Source of the DNA: Gamarada debralockiae
Lineage: Eukaryota > Ascomycota > Leotiomycetes > Helotiales > Hyphodiscaceae
Direction of reading: 5' to 3'
Assembly: GCA_002803225.1 (NCBI GenBank)
Contig: NXFV01000688.1
Location: 1 to 51,622, forward strand
Length of the DNA: 51,622 nt
The position numbers and the translations under genes were made by a program. Shown in pieces: positions 32,276 to 42,172 of the stretch (within the stretch, counting starts at the first letter, position 1; every line of letters begins with the position of its first letter). Under the pieces are notes generated by a model. The model was not told where the DNA came from and did not search any database. It was given only the letters and a program-made list of their open reading frames with translations.

Positions 32276-33121
32276 CTAATCCATGTAGAAGTCACCCTTC
32301 AAGATCCGCTCCTGGAACGCGTCTGGCTTCTTGCTGACCGCTCTAAGCGGAGCAGCAGGTTGAGGGACCGCCATGGGAGGAGTGGGCATCTCGGTCACAC
32401 TCTTAGTCCTATCATGTGTCTTCGAACCGACGGGGGAGGTCGAGAACGAGGGTCGCTGCGTCTGTGAGACGGAGCTCTCGGCTCTGGATCTAAGTTGCTC
32501 AGACCAGTTGAAGCCGCTACCTTCACCTGGACGAGCGGAAACAGGATAGTCAGATGTAGTTCTGGGCTTTGATTGCGTGCTTGCCTGAGATGCTTGAGAA
32601 TTGGGAGGAGTTACCCCTCCACCCCTAGGACCCCTAGGGCCCGCAGGGATTGTGGGTAGTGTAGAGCTTGTCTTGGGAGCTGTAGTATAGGTGGAAGATC
32701 TACCATTTGCTCCTGGGCTACCGCCATTTGTTCGTGCTCGAAGAGCCTGTGCACCAAACGACATGCGTCGTGCGAAGGGGGTTGTTGGGACGCTTCGAGT
32801 GGAGGGGCCGTCATCATCATCGATTGCACTTTCATCAATAGAATCAGAGCGATCGGATACGCTGCCTCGTCGGGGGCCGAAGGTGAAGGGTGTAGTTTGG
32901 GTGGGAGAGGAACCAGACAAGCCGAGAGTCGAAATTGACATGCGTCGACGTTGGTCTTGAGCCGCGGCTGTGCTGATTGGACCAGTGCCAGGGAATGGAG
33001 TCGTGGGAGCGCCGGATGTGCTATTCGATCGACCAAAGATGTTGTTGAAGGTCTGAGTGGTGAAGGAGCCTCGACGAGCTCGAGTAGTAGGATCGGTGGG
33101 AGTGTTGTCGTTGTTGGCCAT
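32276..33121 (-). CDS. Ser/Thr/Pro-rich protein with four RRxS sites
   Basis: Single exon, 281 residues. The protein is low-complexity and probably disordered throughout, rich in Ser, Thr, Pro, Arg and Gly. Four basic-Ser sites fit the protein kinase A consensus RRxS: RRGSFT near the start, RRRMSIS, GPRRGSVSDRS and ARRMSFG. A repeated TTPF motif lies near three of them. An acidic patch (DESAIDDDDGPS) and a conserved-looking end (KPDAFQERILKGDFYMD) are the most ordered parts. The end resembles the tail of a protein found across filamentous ascomycetes, as far as I recall, but I cannot name it. A phosphorylation-regulated adaptor is a reasonable guess only. The ATG at 33119-33121 is the first in frame after a long leader. 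Confidence 0.75.
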   Translation of the reverse strand: MANNDNTPTDPTTRARRGSFTTQTFNNIFGRSNSTSGAPTTPFPGTGPISTAAAQDQRRRMSISTLGLSGSSPTQTTPFTFGPRRGSVSDRSDSIDESAIDDDDGPSTRSVPTTPFARRMSFGAQALRARTNGGSPGANGRSSTYTTAPKTSSTLPTIPAGPRGPRGGGVTPPNSQASQASTQSKPRTTSDYPVSARPGEGSGFNWSEQLRSRAESSVSQTQRPSFSTSPVGSKTHDRTKSVTEMPTPPMAVPQPAAPLRAVSKKPDAFQERILKGDFYMD

Positions 33122-34870
33122 GTTGGTGGATTGATTGGTGGTGGGCTCGGGCGTTTGATATCACGCTTGTGATCGTGCGTTGTGTTGTGGTAGTTGAGAG
33201 ATTCTTTCAATAGCCCTTAGCTGCTCTCTTCAGCTTTGGGAACTGGTATGACGTGGGGTTCTCGAAGACGACGAGGTTCTTTGTTGTGTGTCGGGATAAT
33301 GCTCGCTTTTCGAGGTGTGCGTGGTCTTTGGGAAGTGTTTCTTTGTCCGCGGGTGATTTAGCTTCGCCCCGTTGTCGGACTTATCGGTATTGAGGTATGA
33401 TTCGCGGATTCAACTCGTGGAATGTTGAGATCGTGGATGTGAGGAGTCGCGGTATGATGGTCTTTCGGAATTCTGTGTATCGTGAGGGTAGAATGGGATG
33501 TGTAGGTTGGAAGAGGGGGAGAGTTTAGAGGACGGGACGGATTGGAGTTGTGCTTTTTTGGTTGACAAGGTTCACCCAGTCCTCGTCCAATTGGCTGGTG
33601 ATGTCAGAGCCCGGCGCTAGTGTCTCTTAGCGCGACGCTAAAGGTGTGGGGAAAAGTCGCCCAGCTTAAAGCAGCCCAGGGCCCTGAAGGTTCGAATTAT
33701 CAAACGGGGACCCGACGCTTTGAAAGCAGCAGCCATAAACGGGTCACAGGAAACTCTAAATCAACCAAGGAATATGTTTTCAACGTGTCGCTATTGATCA
33801 TACGCGAGTATTGATGCCCTCTCAGCCATCGAGGTCATAAACCAGTGCGCAGGTGTAAGTAGTTCAGCCAAATATCGTTCGACCGCGCAACGCGGACTCC
33901 CGAGACCACAGCTATACACATGGCGGAGGAGCCATGGCTTACACAGTGTTCGATCATTATTGCTGAGCAAACCCTCCGACTGCCGATTACTCGATTCATG
34001 GATGTTCGATGCGCGGTCCTGATAGGTCATCCTTCATGCAGTGCCCGGGAAAATCCATTTAGAATCGCTGCCACGCTACAGCTTCTGGCGAGTCATCCTC
34101 AGATACTGAGTGGCTAAAGTTACCTGGCACGACGGGTTGAGATAATCTTGCATATTCCGTCTTTCCCTTGCACAAAGAACACTTTTCTTATTTCTCAAAC
34201 GTACCACGATTGTTTTTGGTGTTAACTTAAAAGCGCTTTGTCCATCGTCTTAAGTTTCTCTCAAATTGACCAGAATTACGAAGATATCTCCAAGGAATTC
34301 GAGTACCTGCCAATCCTAGGTCTATCAGATGATTCATTCCTTACCTCGGGTGATCGTTGAGACCCTTTGATGATCTTGTGTATATGTGGTAAGGATTCGC
34401 TGTCTTTGAAACCACTGGCCCCTTTCCGCGACGACAATCAGCTATCATTTCTATATAAGGCTTCAATCGCCATAGGTACAACCATGTGTATTAGAATTGT
34501 GTCTCCATGCTTCTAGCATTCCATCAAATCAACCCTTCGTCATCTCGATCCTCAGGGCTTCCGTGCACGTGACAAGTTGCTGAATCCGTCCAACAACCTT
34601 CAAAACGCTGCATGATGTATTGGTTTCTGCAGAATGCTAGAAAAAGGTTCTAGCAAGTGCAGACGGCGAGTGCATTGCATTCCAACTCTCCGGTATTGCC
34701 GACAATGTTTTTTTCACAAGGTCGAAACGGCACGTTTAAACTCAAAATGGGCTGGAAAGCTTCTGGGCGCAGTTAACGAGGCTCTGCTCATCTACGTCCA
34801 GAGCGACGGAATCCAGAAGTGACTAGGATTGGTGGAAAGACTGGGAACTGCCTGCTTGTCATGGCTAGCT
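33122..34870. promoter_or_regulatory. Long leader/promoter side and gene-poor stretch
   Basis: The first few hundred bases are the promoter and leader of the RRxS gene; they are G/T-rich on the plus strand, so the minus-strand leader is C/A-rich. From about 33600 to 34870 I see no gene. A GGTTCGAATT string at 33689-33698 resembles a tRNA B box, but no A box or cloverleaf accompanies it. Confidence 0.4.
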
Positions 34871-36006
34871 TCAATTGATTCTCTTGCGCAAGTTGGCTAT
34901 ATCATTGGGCGTTGTCTTACAACACCCACCCATAAGAATGGACTTCCACTCGCCCCGCCGCCGTGCCCGATCAACGACTCCCATCAATACTTCATCCCAT
35001 GACATCTATTGTGAGGTGAGGTCAGCACACAACTACTCAAATACCTCTAAACATTGAATCGTGGATAGCAACTCACAATATCCTTCCACTCTTCTTCCGC
35101 TTTCTCCCACTCCTTCGTCGTAGTATTATATACCTCACCCTTCGTTCCATCAGGATAGACCACCAAACTCGGCCATTCTTCAACCTCACCACTTCCCACC
35201 AGCTCTTTAATTGTATTATTAAACTCCTCAATCAACCCCTCCAGCTTCCCGACCTTCGTACAATTAATCCCCACACCCATTGGCGTCCTCGCGCCCTCCC
35301 TCTTCCCCAGCATAGCCTTCACAACCTTCCCCACACTACTTCCATCCGGCAAAACGTTCGCCTCGCCAGGAAAAACACAACTAATCCAGAATCTCCTCTT
35401 ATTTCCCTCTGCCAGCTCCAGTTCAACATCACTCATCACCTCCCTAACAGCCAAAATCTCTTCCATCAACGGCAACGTTTCAAAAGCCACAAAATCCACA
35501 TCCACCCAGCACCTCTCATCCTTAGAAAATACCTCCAGACGTCTCCGATGCCACGCCCTCAATTGCTCCCTCGTCATGTGATCCTCATCATATTTCCCTG
35601 AATACTCCTGACTAGGCACCATGGTAGCTCCATAGGCGCCTAAACTCAATGCCACCTTTCCCTTCTCCCCACTCCCCACTCTCTCCCGGCCCCAACCATC
35701 AAAAGCATCCCGTGCAATACTCACAGCCTTCCGCATCGCTGTCTCCGCATCTTTCTCTTCAACCCCACTTCTCGTGAAACCTTCAAAAGACGCTTGGTAC
35801 GTAGCACTCAAGATAATATCCGCTCCTGCTTGGGCAAATGCCGTTTGTGCTTTTAGCAGTGTGGAAGGAGAGGTGAGGAGAAGTTGCGAGGACCAGAGGG
35901 GTGTAGAATCGTTGAAGATGCAGTCGTACTGGTCGGCAAGCGTGGTTCCTAGACCGCCGTCTAGGAGGTAGATTGGAGGAGGGGTTTTGGGGGATGCGGT
36001 GCTCAT
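34871..36006 (-). CDS. Homocysteine S-methyltransferase
   Basis: Zinc-dependent enzyme that transfers a methyl group from S-methylmethionine or S-adenosylmethionine to homocysteine, making methionine in the cytosol. Two exons, 35077-36006 and 34871-35005, joined in phase 0 (donor GTGAGT, acceptor AATAG), give 354 residues. The N-terminus carries LLDGGLGTTLADQ, followed by QAGADIILSATYQASFEGF. The first zinc ligand is in GVGINCTKVG. The other two are the GGCC pair in exon 2 (LMGGCCKTTPNDIANLRKRI), residues about 338-339. All three cysteines are thus present only in the spliced product; the unspliced frame ends VSCYPRFNV and lacks GGCC. Length fits the yeast Mht1/Sam4 type. Confidence 0.93.
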
Positions 36007-36814
36007 TTTGAAGGTCTATTTTGGGTTTCAATTGTTGAAGTTTGGAGAGTGGGCAAAGGGACACGGCGGAGGGAAGGGAATTTTTCTGGAGTGGGGTCGA
36101 GGCTGAGGAGGGTGGGATTATCGTGCTTTTGCGAGGAATCTGTGAGCAAAGTGGTGATTTTAGTGTTTGGTAGGTGCAAGACTAGTGATTCATCATTTCC
36201 CCTTTTTCCTCGCCTCGAATTTGTTGGCGTGAAATCTCAATCGTTCAAATCGTTTGAGAGATTGGAAAAATTGTGTTTTCCGGGGCTTAAATGCACATCT
36301 GCCTCTGGACGCCAACATCTCTTCATCAAAATTGGGGTGTTCAATCACATTCACTACAGTAAGTTGTGCAATTATCAATCGCATGGTACTCCCTTATTGT
36401 TCCCTATTTCATTTCTGAGAAGCTATCCGGATTAAAGTGAATGTCTCTCTCATCTGATTCAATGCGGATAACATCCGAGGCCTTACAACTTCAACTATGC
36501 AAGACGATATATATCCATTCAAGGACGTTCTGTTGTCGATGCTCTCTTCCGGAATAGAAGCAGTAGACACTTTCCAGACTTGGAGCAAGTTCTTCCCCCT
36601 CTGAATGTCCACCACCCCCCCTTCAACTCCCATCGAGGGAACCTACAAGCAAGGTGTAGGATGCCTACCCCCAAATCTGTGAATTTCTCCGAATTTCCCA
36701 CCTTTGGTCACTTGACTAGCTAACCTTTCATTCCCATGCAATTTCTCCTGTCAAGTCATGCTTCAAAGCTTCCCATGTTGCAAGTGAGGCTCTATGCTGG
36801 AGCCCTGGGCCGGT
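36007..36814. promoter_or_regulatory. Promoter of the methyltransferase gene and 3' flank of the regulator
   Basis: About 800 bp. An imperfect palindrome at 36238-36264 (CAATCGTTCAAA then TTTGAGAGATTG) lies about 230 bp upstream of the methyltransferase start and resembles that at 17612-17638. No gene was recognised. Confidence 0.45.
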
Positions 36815-39701
36815 TCAGCCACCAGCGAGGTCGTTTGCGGTTTCCAGCAAATCCGCATAGATCTCGAGACTTTGGCCAATTACCTTCACAATCTCAAAGA
36901 TGTGCGTGCCTTTGAAAGTCTCGGCCCAGAGCCGTACAACAGCAGCACCTAGCTGTTTGATTCTCGCGCCTTCGTCAATAGGGCCTTCGCCATCTTCAGG
37001 CTCAAATGAGACAGCTAATTCGGTCTCATCAACCATGTTTCTTACCATATCAAGCAAAGTTCGTTCTTCCGCTGTGAGGTTTGTTGGGGATGTTGCAACG
37101 GTTTCTAGCCACTTACCTGCTTTTTCATTAACACTTTAAAAAGAGAAGCAGAAAGAAGGACTCACTGAGAAGAAATGCGCATTCAAGATTGCACAGACTG
37201 TGCTGAATACTCCATGAAAAAGTCTGTGTTCTCGCCACGAAGGCGATGCCGATTTTGACGGGGATCGACAATGCATGAGCTGATTGTAAAACAGCACGGA
37301 TGATGTGAGAACTTCGTTTCAAAGGAGGGAAGTCTCTGAATGCTCGCGCATTCTGGGTTGGATCTCTGGTTTCAAGATGGCGACAAGGTCCTAGGTCAAC
37401 GTGGAGACGAATGTAGGCAAGCCGGAGCAAGGCAGTCGAATTGAATGCGACGGGACCGTTCGGATTGTTTGGCTCGAGGGAGCTTTCAGGTGTTCTTTCC
37501 CAGCTGACCTGCCACGCCCTCAAACCCTGGCTTAGTCTGTCAATATCTTCCGATCGTAGATTGTTGCCCATGGTACTGGGGTAACTCCACACCGAAGTCT
37601 TCCGCACGAAATAGATCTGTTGAATAATGGCACCGATCAGGATGTAGTTGCCAAGGGACGATGTTGGAGGAGCAGTCTTGATCTCTGTAGGCTTTGTGAA
37701 CATCCTCGCCAATGCATCGTGGAAGTATATATCCACAAGAGCGGTGGCACCTCGGATCTCTCGCCATTTTCCGGCGTTCTCTGCTCTCCATTCTCTCGCA
37801 GAGCAAGGGAGGCTGAGATTGATCTCGGAACTCATGATAGGAGGCGCCATGTCATACGCTATACACTGAAGGTTGAAGAAGCAGTAGACAATGAATTTCG
37901 TGCGCTTTTCGCCTTCAAGCTGAATCCAAGCCTCCCAGCTAAGATCTTCTGAGGAAGTAGAGCCGCCGATGAGGCCTTCATCGCGTACGAGAAGAGCAAG
38001 CTGGCTTCGGAGAGCTAACGCTTCTCGCACCAATCCTCGAGAGCCCCATGTTCCCATAGCCATAAGGAGGAACAGTGCTTGTATAGTTTCAAGTCGAGCT
38101 TGAGGTGTGTCTATACTGTCAGATGTTAGCTGGGTCATACAAGAGAGGGGAAAAATATTTCCCAACTTACACTGAATTGCTGTTACTGATGGCCGCCATG
38201 TCAACTGAGGCCCGACTTTCGGGATTCCTCATCGGCTGAGGAGTATGCCCTGGAGTATCTGATCTATGTGTCGCTGGAGGCGATGTAATGTCAAGCACTT
38301 GCTGGCTGTTTCTTCTGCGCAGTTGCTCTAGCGCAACAGCTCTCGCAGCGTACCATAATCGATTTCCTCTATAACTCTCGAACCTGTATTGAGCGCCAAT
38401 AGCGGCCAGCGCCAGAAGAAGCTCTGGAGCACAATTTACCGGCACAAGAGTCGGAATGTGAAGGCAAGGCATGTGCTCATGAAACCCACTGATGTAGCCT
38501 TCGAGATACCGGGAAATCGTACGTCTCAAGGGTAGAGAGAATCCGTTTGGCAAGACAGAAGAGAAATCCTCAAGCTTGCTTTGGATCACACGATGGTCTC
38601 GAGCAGAGATCTTCCAGGGTGGCCCGTTCATAGCGCTCTCTTCAGGTGTTTTGGGACCATCAAATGAACTACCTTCACGTTGTTCCGGCTGCAAGGACGG
38701 TAGTCGGGACCCAAACCGAGAGAAGGATGTACGCTCGTCTTGGCTTTGATCAGTCGAAAGCCTGGAGTCGTCTAATTGTCCAGAACTCTCCGTCATCGAA
38801 GGCTTCGACCAAAAGGAAACAGGGATGCTAGTGTCAAAAGCTGAAAAGAAGTTGGAGTTCAGTCCAGAATCGTCCAAGAATAGGTTATAGTCCTCCAATT
38901 GAGCTGGTTGGGTCAGGGAGGGGTCGGTATTTTTCATTGTGGTGTCTTCATCCACGCCAACGTCGTAGGATGAAACCCGTCTACTGGGTTCTGGACGTAT
39001 TACTTCTTGACCTGCCACCGGCAAAGTTCGCGACAGGAGATCATTGTTGTAATGATCTGAAGCCAAATGATGGGCCGCATCTGACAAGAGGTCTAGTGAG
39101 TAACCAGATGATCTCTGCGGGACCATGTTATCTGAAGCATGCCCCAACACATGATTCATTCGAGACCCGGCACCTGGCTCTGTGTGTAGAAGGTCGGGAT
39201 CGAGATGGTTGGTAAATGGGTTGTGTTCACGGATTGTTGATTGCGTTGGGCTGGCAAGATGATTCCGAGGGTTATTGTTTGCACCTCTATTCGGCTCGAT
39301 TTGATGTATGAGTCGTTCGTGTCGGACAAGCAAGTCTCTTCACATTATAATCAGCAAAGACCGAGAAATTGAAGGGCCAAGCTTGCCTTCTTCCAAACAT
39401 CTTCCCACACGAGCACTTGTACGGCTTCTCTTTGGTATGTGTCCGCTCATGCCGTCTAAGAACCTTGTTAGTAACCACTCAACAAATACAAGAAATTTAT
39501 CAGTGCCAAAATATAAGAGAACCCCAGTTTTACCACAGAGAATTGGGAGAAAAGGGAGACTAACTGGGCATGTTCCAGTCGCCTGAAGCGTTTCTGGCAG
39601 TATCGGCAGGGAACCGACTTTGGTTTCCGCCCGTCTTCAGGAGTGTCGACTTCTATGCCAGCAGCATCATCAGTTTGTTGTTCTTGCTCTGTGAATGGCA
39701 T
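36815..39701 (-). CDS. C2H2 zinc-finger transcription factor with fungal_trans domain
   Basis: DNA-binding regulator, nuclear. Five exons (39565-39701, 39387-39455, 38171-39337, 37166-38115, 36815-37071) give 859 residues in continuous frame. Intron 2 needs a GC donor (AAG/GCAAGC). The start MPFTEQEQQTDDAAG is preferred over an upstream in-frame ATG. Two C2H2 fingers span residues 32-52 (CRYCQKRFRRLEHAQRHERT) and 60-80 (CSCGKMFGRRDLLVRHERLI), joined by a TKEKPYK linker. A long disordered region follows, then the fungal-specific transcription-factor (PF04082-like) region from about 300: YISGFHEHMPCLHIPTLVPV, LLLALAAIGAQYRFES, ARLETIQALFLLMAMGTWG. The C-terminal exon encodes VVRLWAETFKGTHIFEIV. 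Target genes are unknown; the methyltransferase and the CMD/dehydrogenase pair are its neighbours. Confidence 0.88.
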
Positions 39702-40019
39702 TGTATCGCGATTTTTCGACTTGTCGCACAGCAATAAGATGGAGAAGAGATGGAGACAGTTCTCCAAAAACGAACGTTGTGACCCCGCACTTTTCAGGCA
39801 CTAAAGTTCTGCCTGAAAATGGCTCGGACTACTGGGGCGCTCCTCTTGTCTGTATGTTTCCGGTTCCTCTATTGTTTATTTTCTCGCTTTGGGTCAAGAA
39901 GTTTATATCAGTGGGAAATATACGTTCCATGTGTTCTTTCTGCCGATCCCTGAGGTACGGGCTGTCCACGAAGTACAGGACCTCTGTGAAACCCCCATGT
40001 GAAATACCCCACAGCTACC
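39702..40019. promoter_or_regulatory. Promoter of the zinc-finger regulator
   Basis: About 320 bp between the regulator start and the 3' end of the CMD-type gene on the same strand. An alternative in-frame ATG at 39765-39767 lies here. No distinct motif was identified. Confidence 0.4.
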
Positions 40020-40586
40020 TTATGCGTCAGGAGATTTCGTCTTCAACTCTCTCTTATGTTCCCCATTCTCTACCATTTCATTGATTGCCTTCGAAGCAAC
40101 CTTCATGGCCTCTACTCCAGCTGGAACTCCACAGTATACAGTAGCTTGCAAGACTGCTTCTCGAATTTCAATCTCTGTCAGTCCGTTGTTAATTGCTCCT
40201 CGCACGTGTACACCCAGCTCGGGCCAGCTCTTCAATGCGATTAGCATTCCGATATCTGTAATAACAAATCTCAATCTCCGTTTCTACTATCAGACAATAG
40301 TCTGTTTGACTTACTGAGTAGACTTCTCTGCTTTCTCTCAAGACCCGGTCTCGACCATACATCACCCCAACACCATCTAAGTCTTGTTAGGAAGCAAATT
40401 CCCTTCAAGTTCGCAATTCTAAACAACTCACTCGGTCACAAGCTCTTGCCCCGGGAATGCGAATTCGCTCGATCCATTCTCAAGAGCTTTATTAACATAG
40501 ACATCTCCAACAACCTCTCTTCGGTTCTTGAGACCCACTTCGAACAATTCCCTGTGGAGGTCTTTGAGCTTTGAATCGGACGACAT
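40020..40586 (-). CDS. Carboxymuconolactone decarboxylase family protein
   Basis: Small all-helical protein of the CMD/AhpD-like family (PF02627). Members include 4-carboxymuconolactone decarboxylase of the protocatechuate pathway and many uncharacterised enzymes. Three exons, 40432-40586, 40315-40376 and 40020-40255, give 150 residues; donors GTGAGT and GTAAGT. The protein reads [20 protein letters not shown], then [20 protein letters not shown], then [20 protein letters not shown] and [20 protein letters not shown]. This is the decarboxylase-like branch, since the peroxidase CxxC pair is absent. A divergent dehydrogenase gene shares the 360-bp promoter, hinting at joint use in a catabolic route. 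Confidence 0.9.
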
Positions 40587-40947
40587 CTCCAAATAGCAGT
40601 TTTATAAAGTAGAGAATTGGGATCAAATTGTCTCTTCGCTCTTCAAAGATATTTCAGAGAATTTAAAGAATAGTAAATGAAGTTGAAATCACGAGAGAGC
40701 CAAGGTAGGCCGATTACCCACTTTGGAGATGGAGATGCCCATCTTTGGAGATCCTCCGCAGAAATCTCCAATTTAGGCGGGGTCGGCTTTTGACTGAATG
40801 AATGACTTTAACACACGACTGACGAGTTTGGAGAAATAGATAATTTCGACATTTCCTATCACCCATTGAGCTTCAAAACGTTATTCCTATATCTCCTGAA
40901 TATAATTCTCAATAATCAAAATCGAAACCATTCCATTGTTTACGACC
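40587..40947. promoter_or_regulatory. Shared divergent promoter, CMD-type and dehydrogenase genes
   Basis: About 360 bp between two divergent start codons. A short inverted/tandem AT-rich set lies at 40600-40700, and TTTGGAGAT recurs at about 40720 and 40744. It must serve both genes. Confidence 0.55.
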
Positions 40948-41987
40948 ATGTCCACTAAGAGCACCTCGGCATCTCCAAATGCCCCTCCACCAGTGACTTA
41001 CGGATTCATTGGCTTGGGAGTCATGGGTTATGGAATGGCGAAGAATTTACGAGCCAAGATACCAAAATCATCTACACTGGTGGTGTGTGAATTAGTCGAC
41101 AAACGACGACATCAATTCGTCGCAGAAACAGAAGGTTTGCTCAAGGTTGCACATTCCCCAAAGGAGGTCGCCGAGCAAGCTGTGTGTCACACGATAGCCC
41201 CATTCATATACATTTCACTAACAATTATGTACAGGACATTATTATTACCATGCTACCGAAGGGCCTTCACGTGCTCGATGCGTTCACAAACCCAACGAAC
41301 GGCCTCCTGACTATCTCTCCCGCGTCCTCCCTGAAATTCTTCATCGAATGCTCAACCATCGACGTGAAAACCTCCTTGATGGTTGCCGAGAAAGTAAAGA
41401 AATCAAGTCTTGGCCAATTCGTCGACTCTCCAGTATCAGGTGGTCCAAACGGAGCAAACGCCGGCACATTGACCTTCATGGTAGGCGGCACGCCGGAGCT
41501 CTTCGAGCAGACGAAAGCAGTAGTCCGCACAATGGGAAAAGAAGAAAGCATCTTCCACTGCGGACCAGCAGGCGCAGGACTCGCCACCAAACAGATCAAC
41601 AACTATCTCTCCTCTGTGTGCATTTTGGGCGTTTCGGAAGCGATGAACATGGGAATCCGATATGGATTGGATCCCAATGTGTTGGCAGGCGTGATCAATG
41701 TGTCGTCGGGGAGGTGCTATAATAGCTTGGATCAGAATCCGGTGAAGGGAGTGACGCCTACCGCAGCGTCCATGAGGGATTTCGAAGGTGGCTTCTCGAC
41801 GGAGTTGTGTAAAGGTGTCATTGATATGGCGGTTGATCTTGGGAAGGAGGTGGGTGCGAAAAGTGTGCTCTCTGATATTTTGCAGAGAACGTTTCAGAAA
41901 GCTGTTGAGAGTGAGAGATGTTCCGGAAAGGACTGTAGGAGTGTGTACAGACTCTTTGCTGAGAATGACGGGGCTGCTTTAGATTAG
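40948..41987 (+). CDS. 3-hydroxyisobutyrate dehydrogenase-like NAD(P) oxidoreductase
   Basis: Beta-hydroxyacid dehydrogenase of the 6-phosphogluconate-dehydrogenase NAD-binding family. Two exons, 40948-41181 and 41235-41987, joined in phase 0 across a 53-nt intron (donor GTGTGT, acceptor ACAG), give 328 residues. The Rossmann motif YGFIGLGVMGYGMAKNLRAK sits near the N-terminus. The substrate-binding block reads FVDSPVSGGPNGANAGTLTF, and the catalytic lysine lies in AGLATKQINNYLSSV. The unspliced upstream frame meets a stop soon after the donor. Start chosen at 40948 (MSTKSTSASPN). The true substrate could be 3-hydroxyisobutyrate (valine breakdown) or a related beta-hydroxyacid. I see no obvious mitochondrial presequence, though the N-terminus is Ser/Pro-rich. 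Confidence 0.9.
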
Positions 41988-42172
41988 AATCCGAATCCAA
42001 TCCTCTCAACATGGGACTGGTTGGTGGCCTCCCACCGCATACTGAGGTGGCCAGAGGGAGTCTTTGCTGCATCGTATTGCTCGAAATTCTTCCATTCTGC
42101 AGCTCCTGCGAGATCCAGTCTGGAGAAGTAGCATCAATAATTTGGAATATTGAATGCTACCATGTAGATCCC

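Noticed and set aside
33680..33710. tRNA-like B box (GGTTCGAATT)
   Set aside because: No A box at the right distance and no acceptor stem; no cloverleaf can be drawn.
36049..36435. 128-codon plus-strand ORF upstream of the methyltransferase gene
   Set aside because: No domain, and it covers the promoter of a well-supported divergent gene; likely chance.
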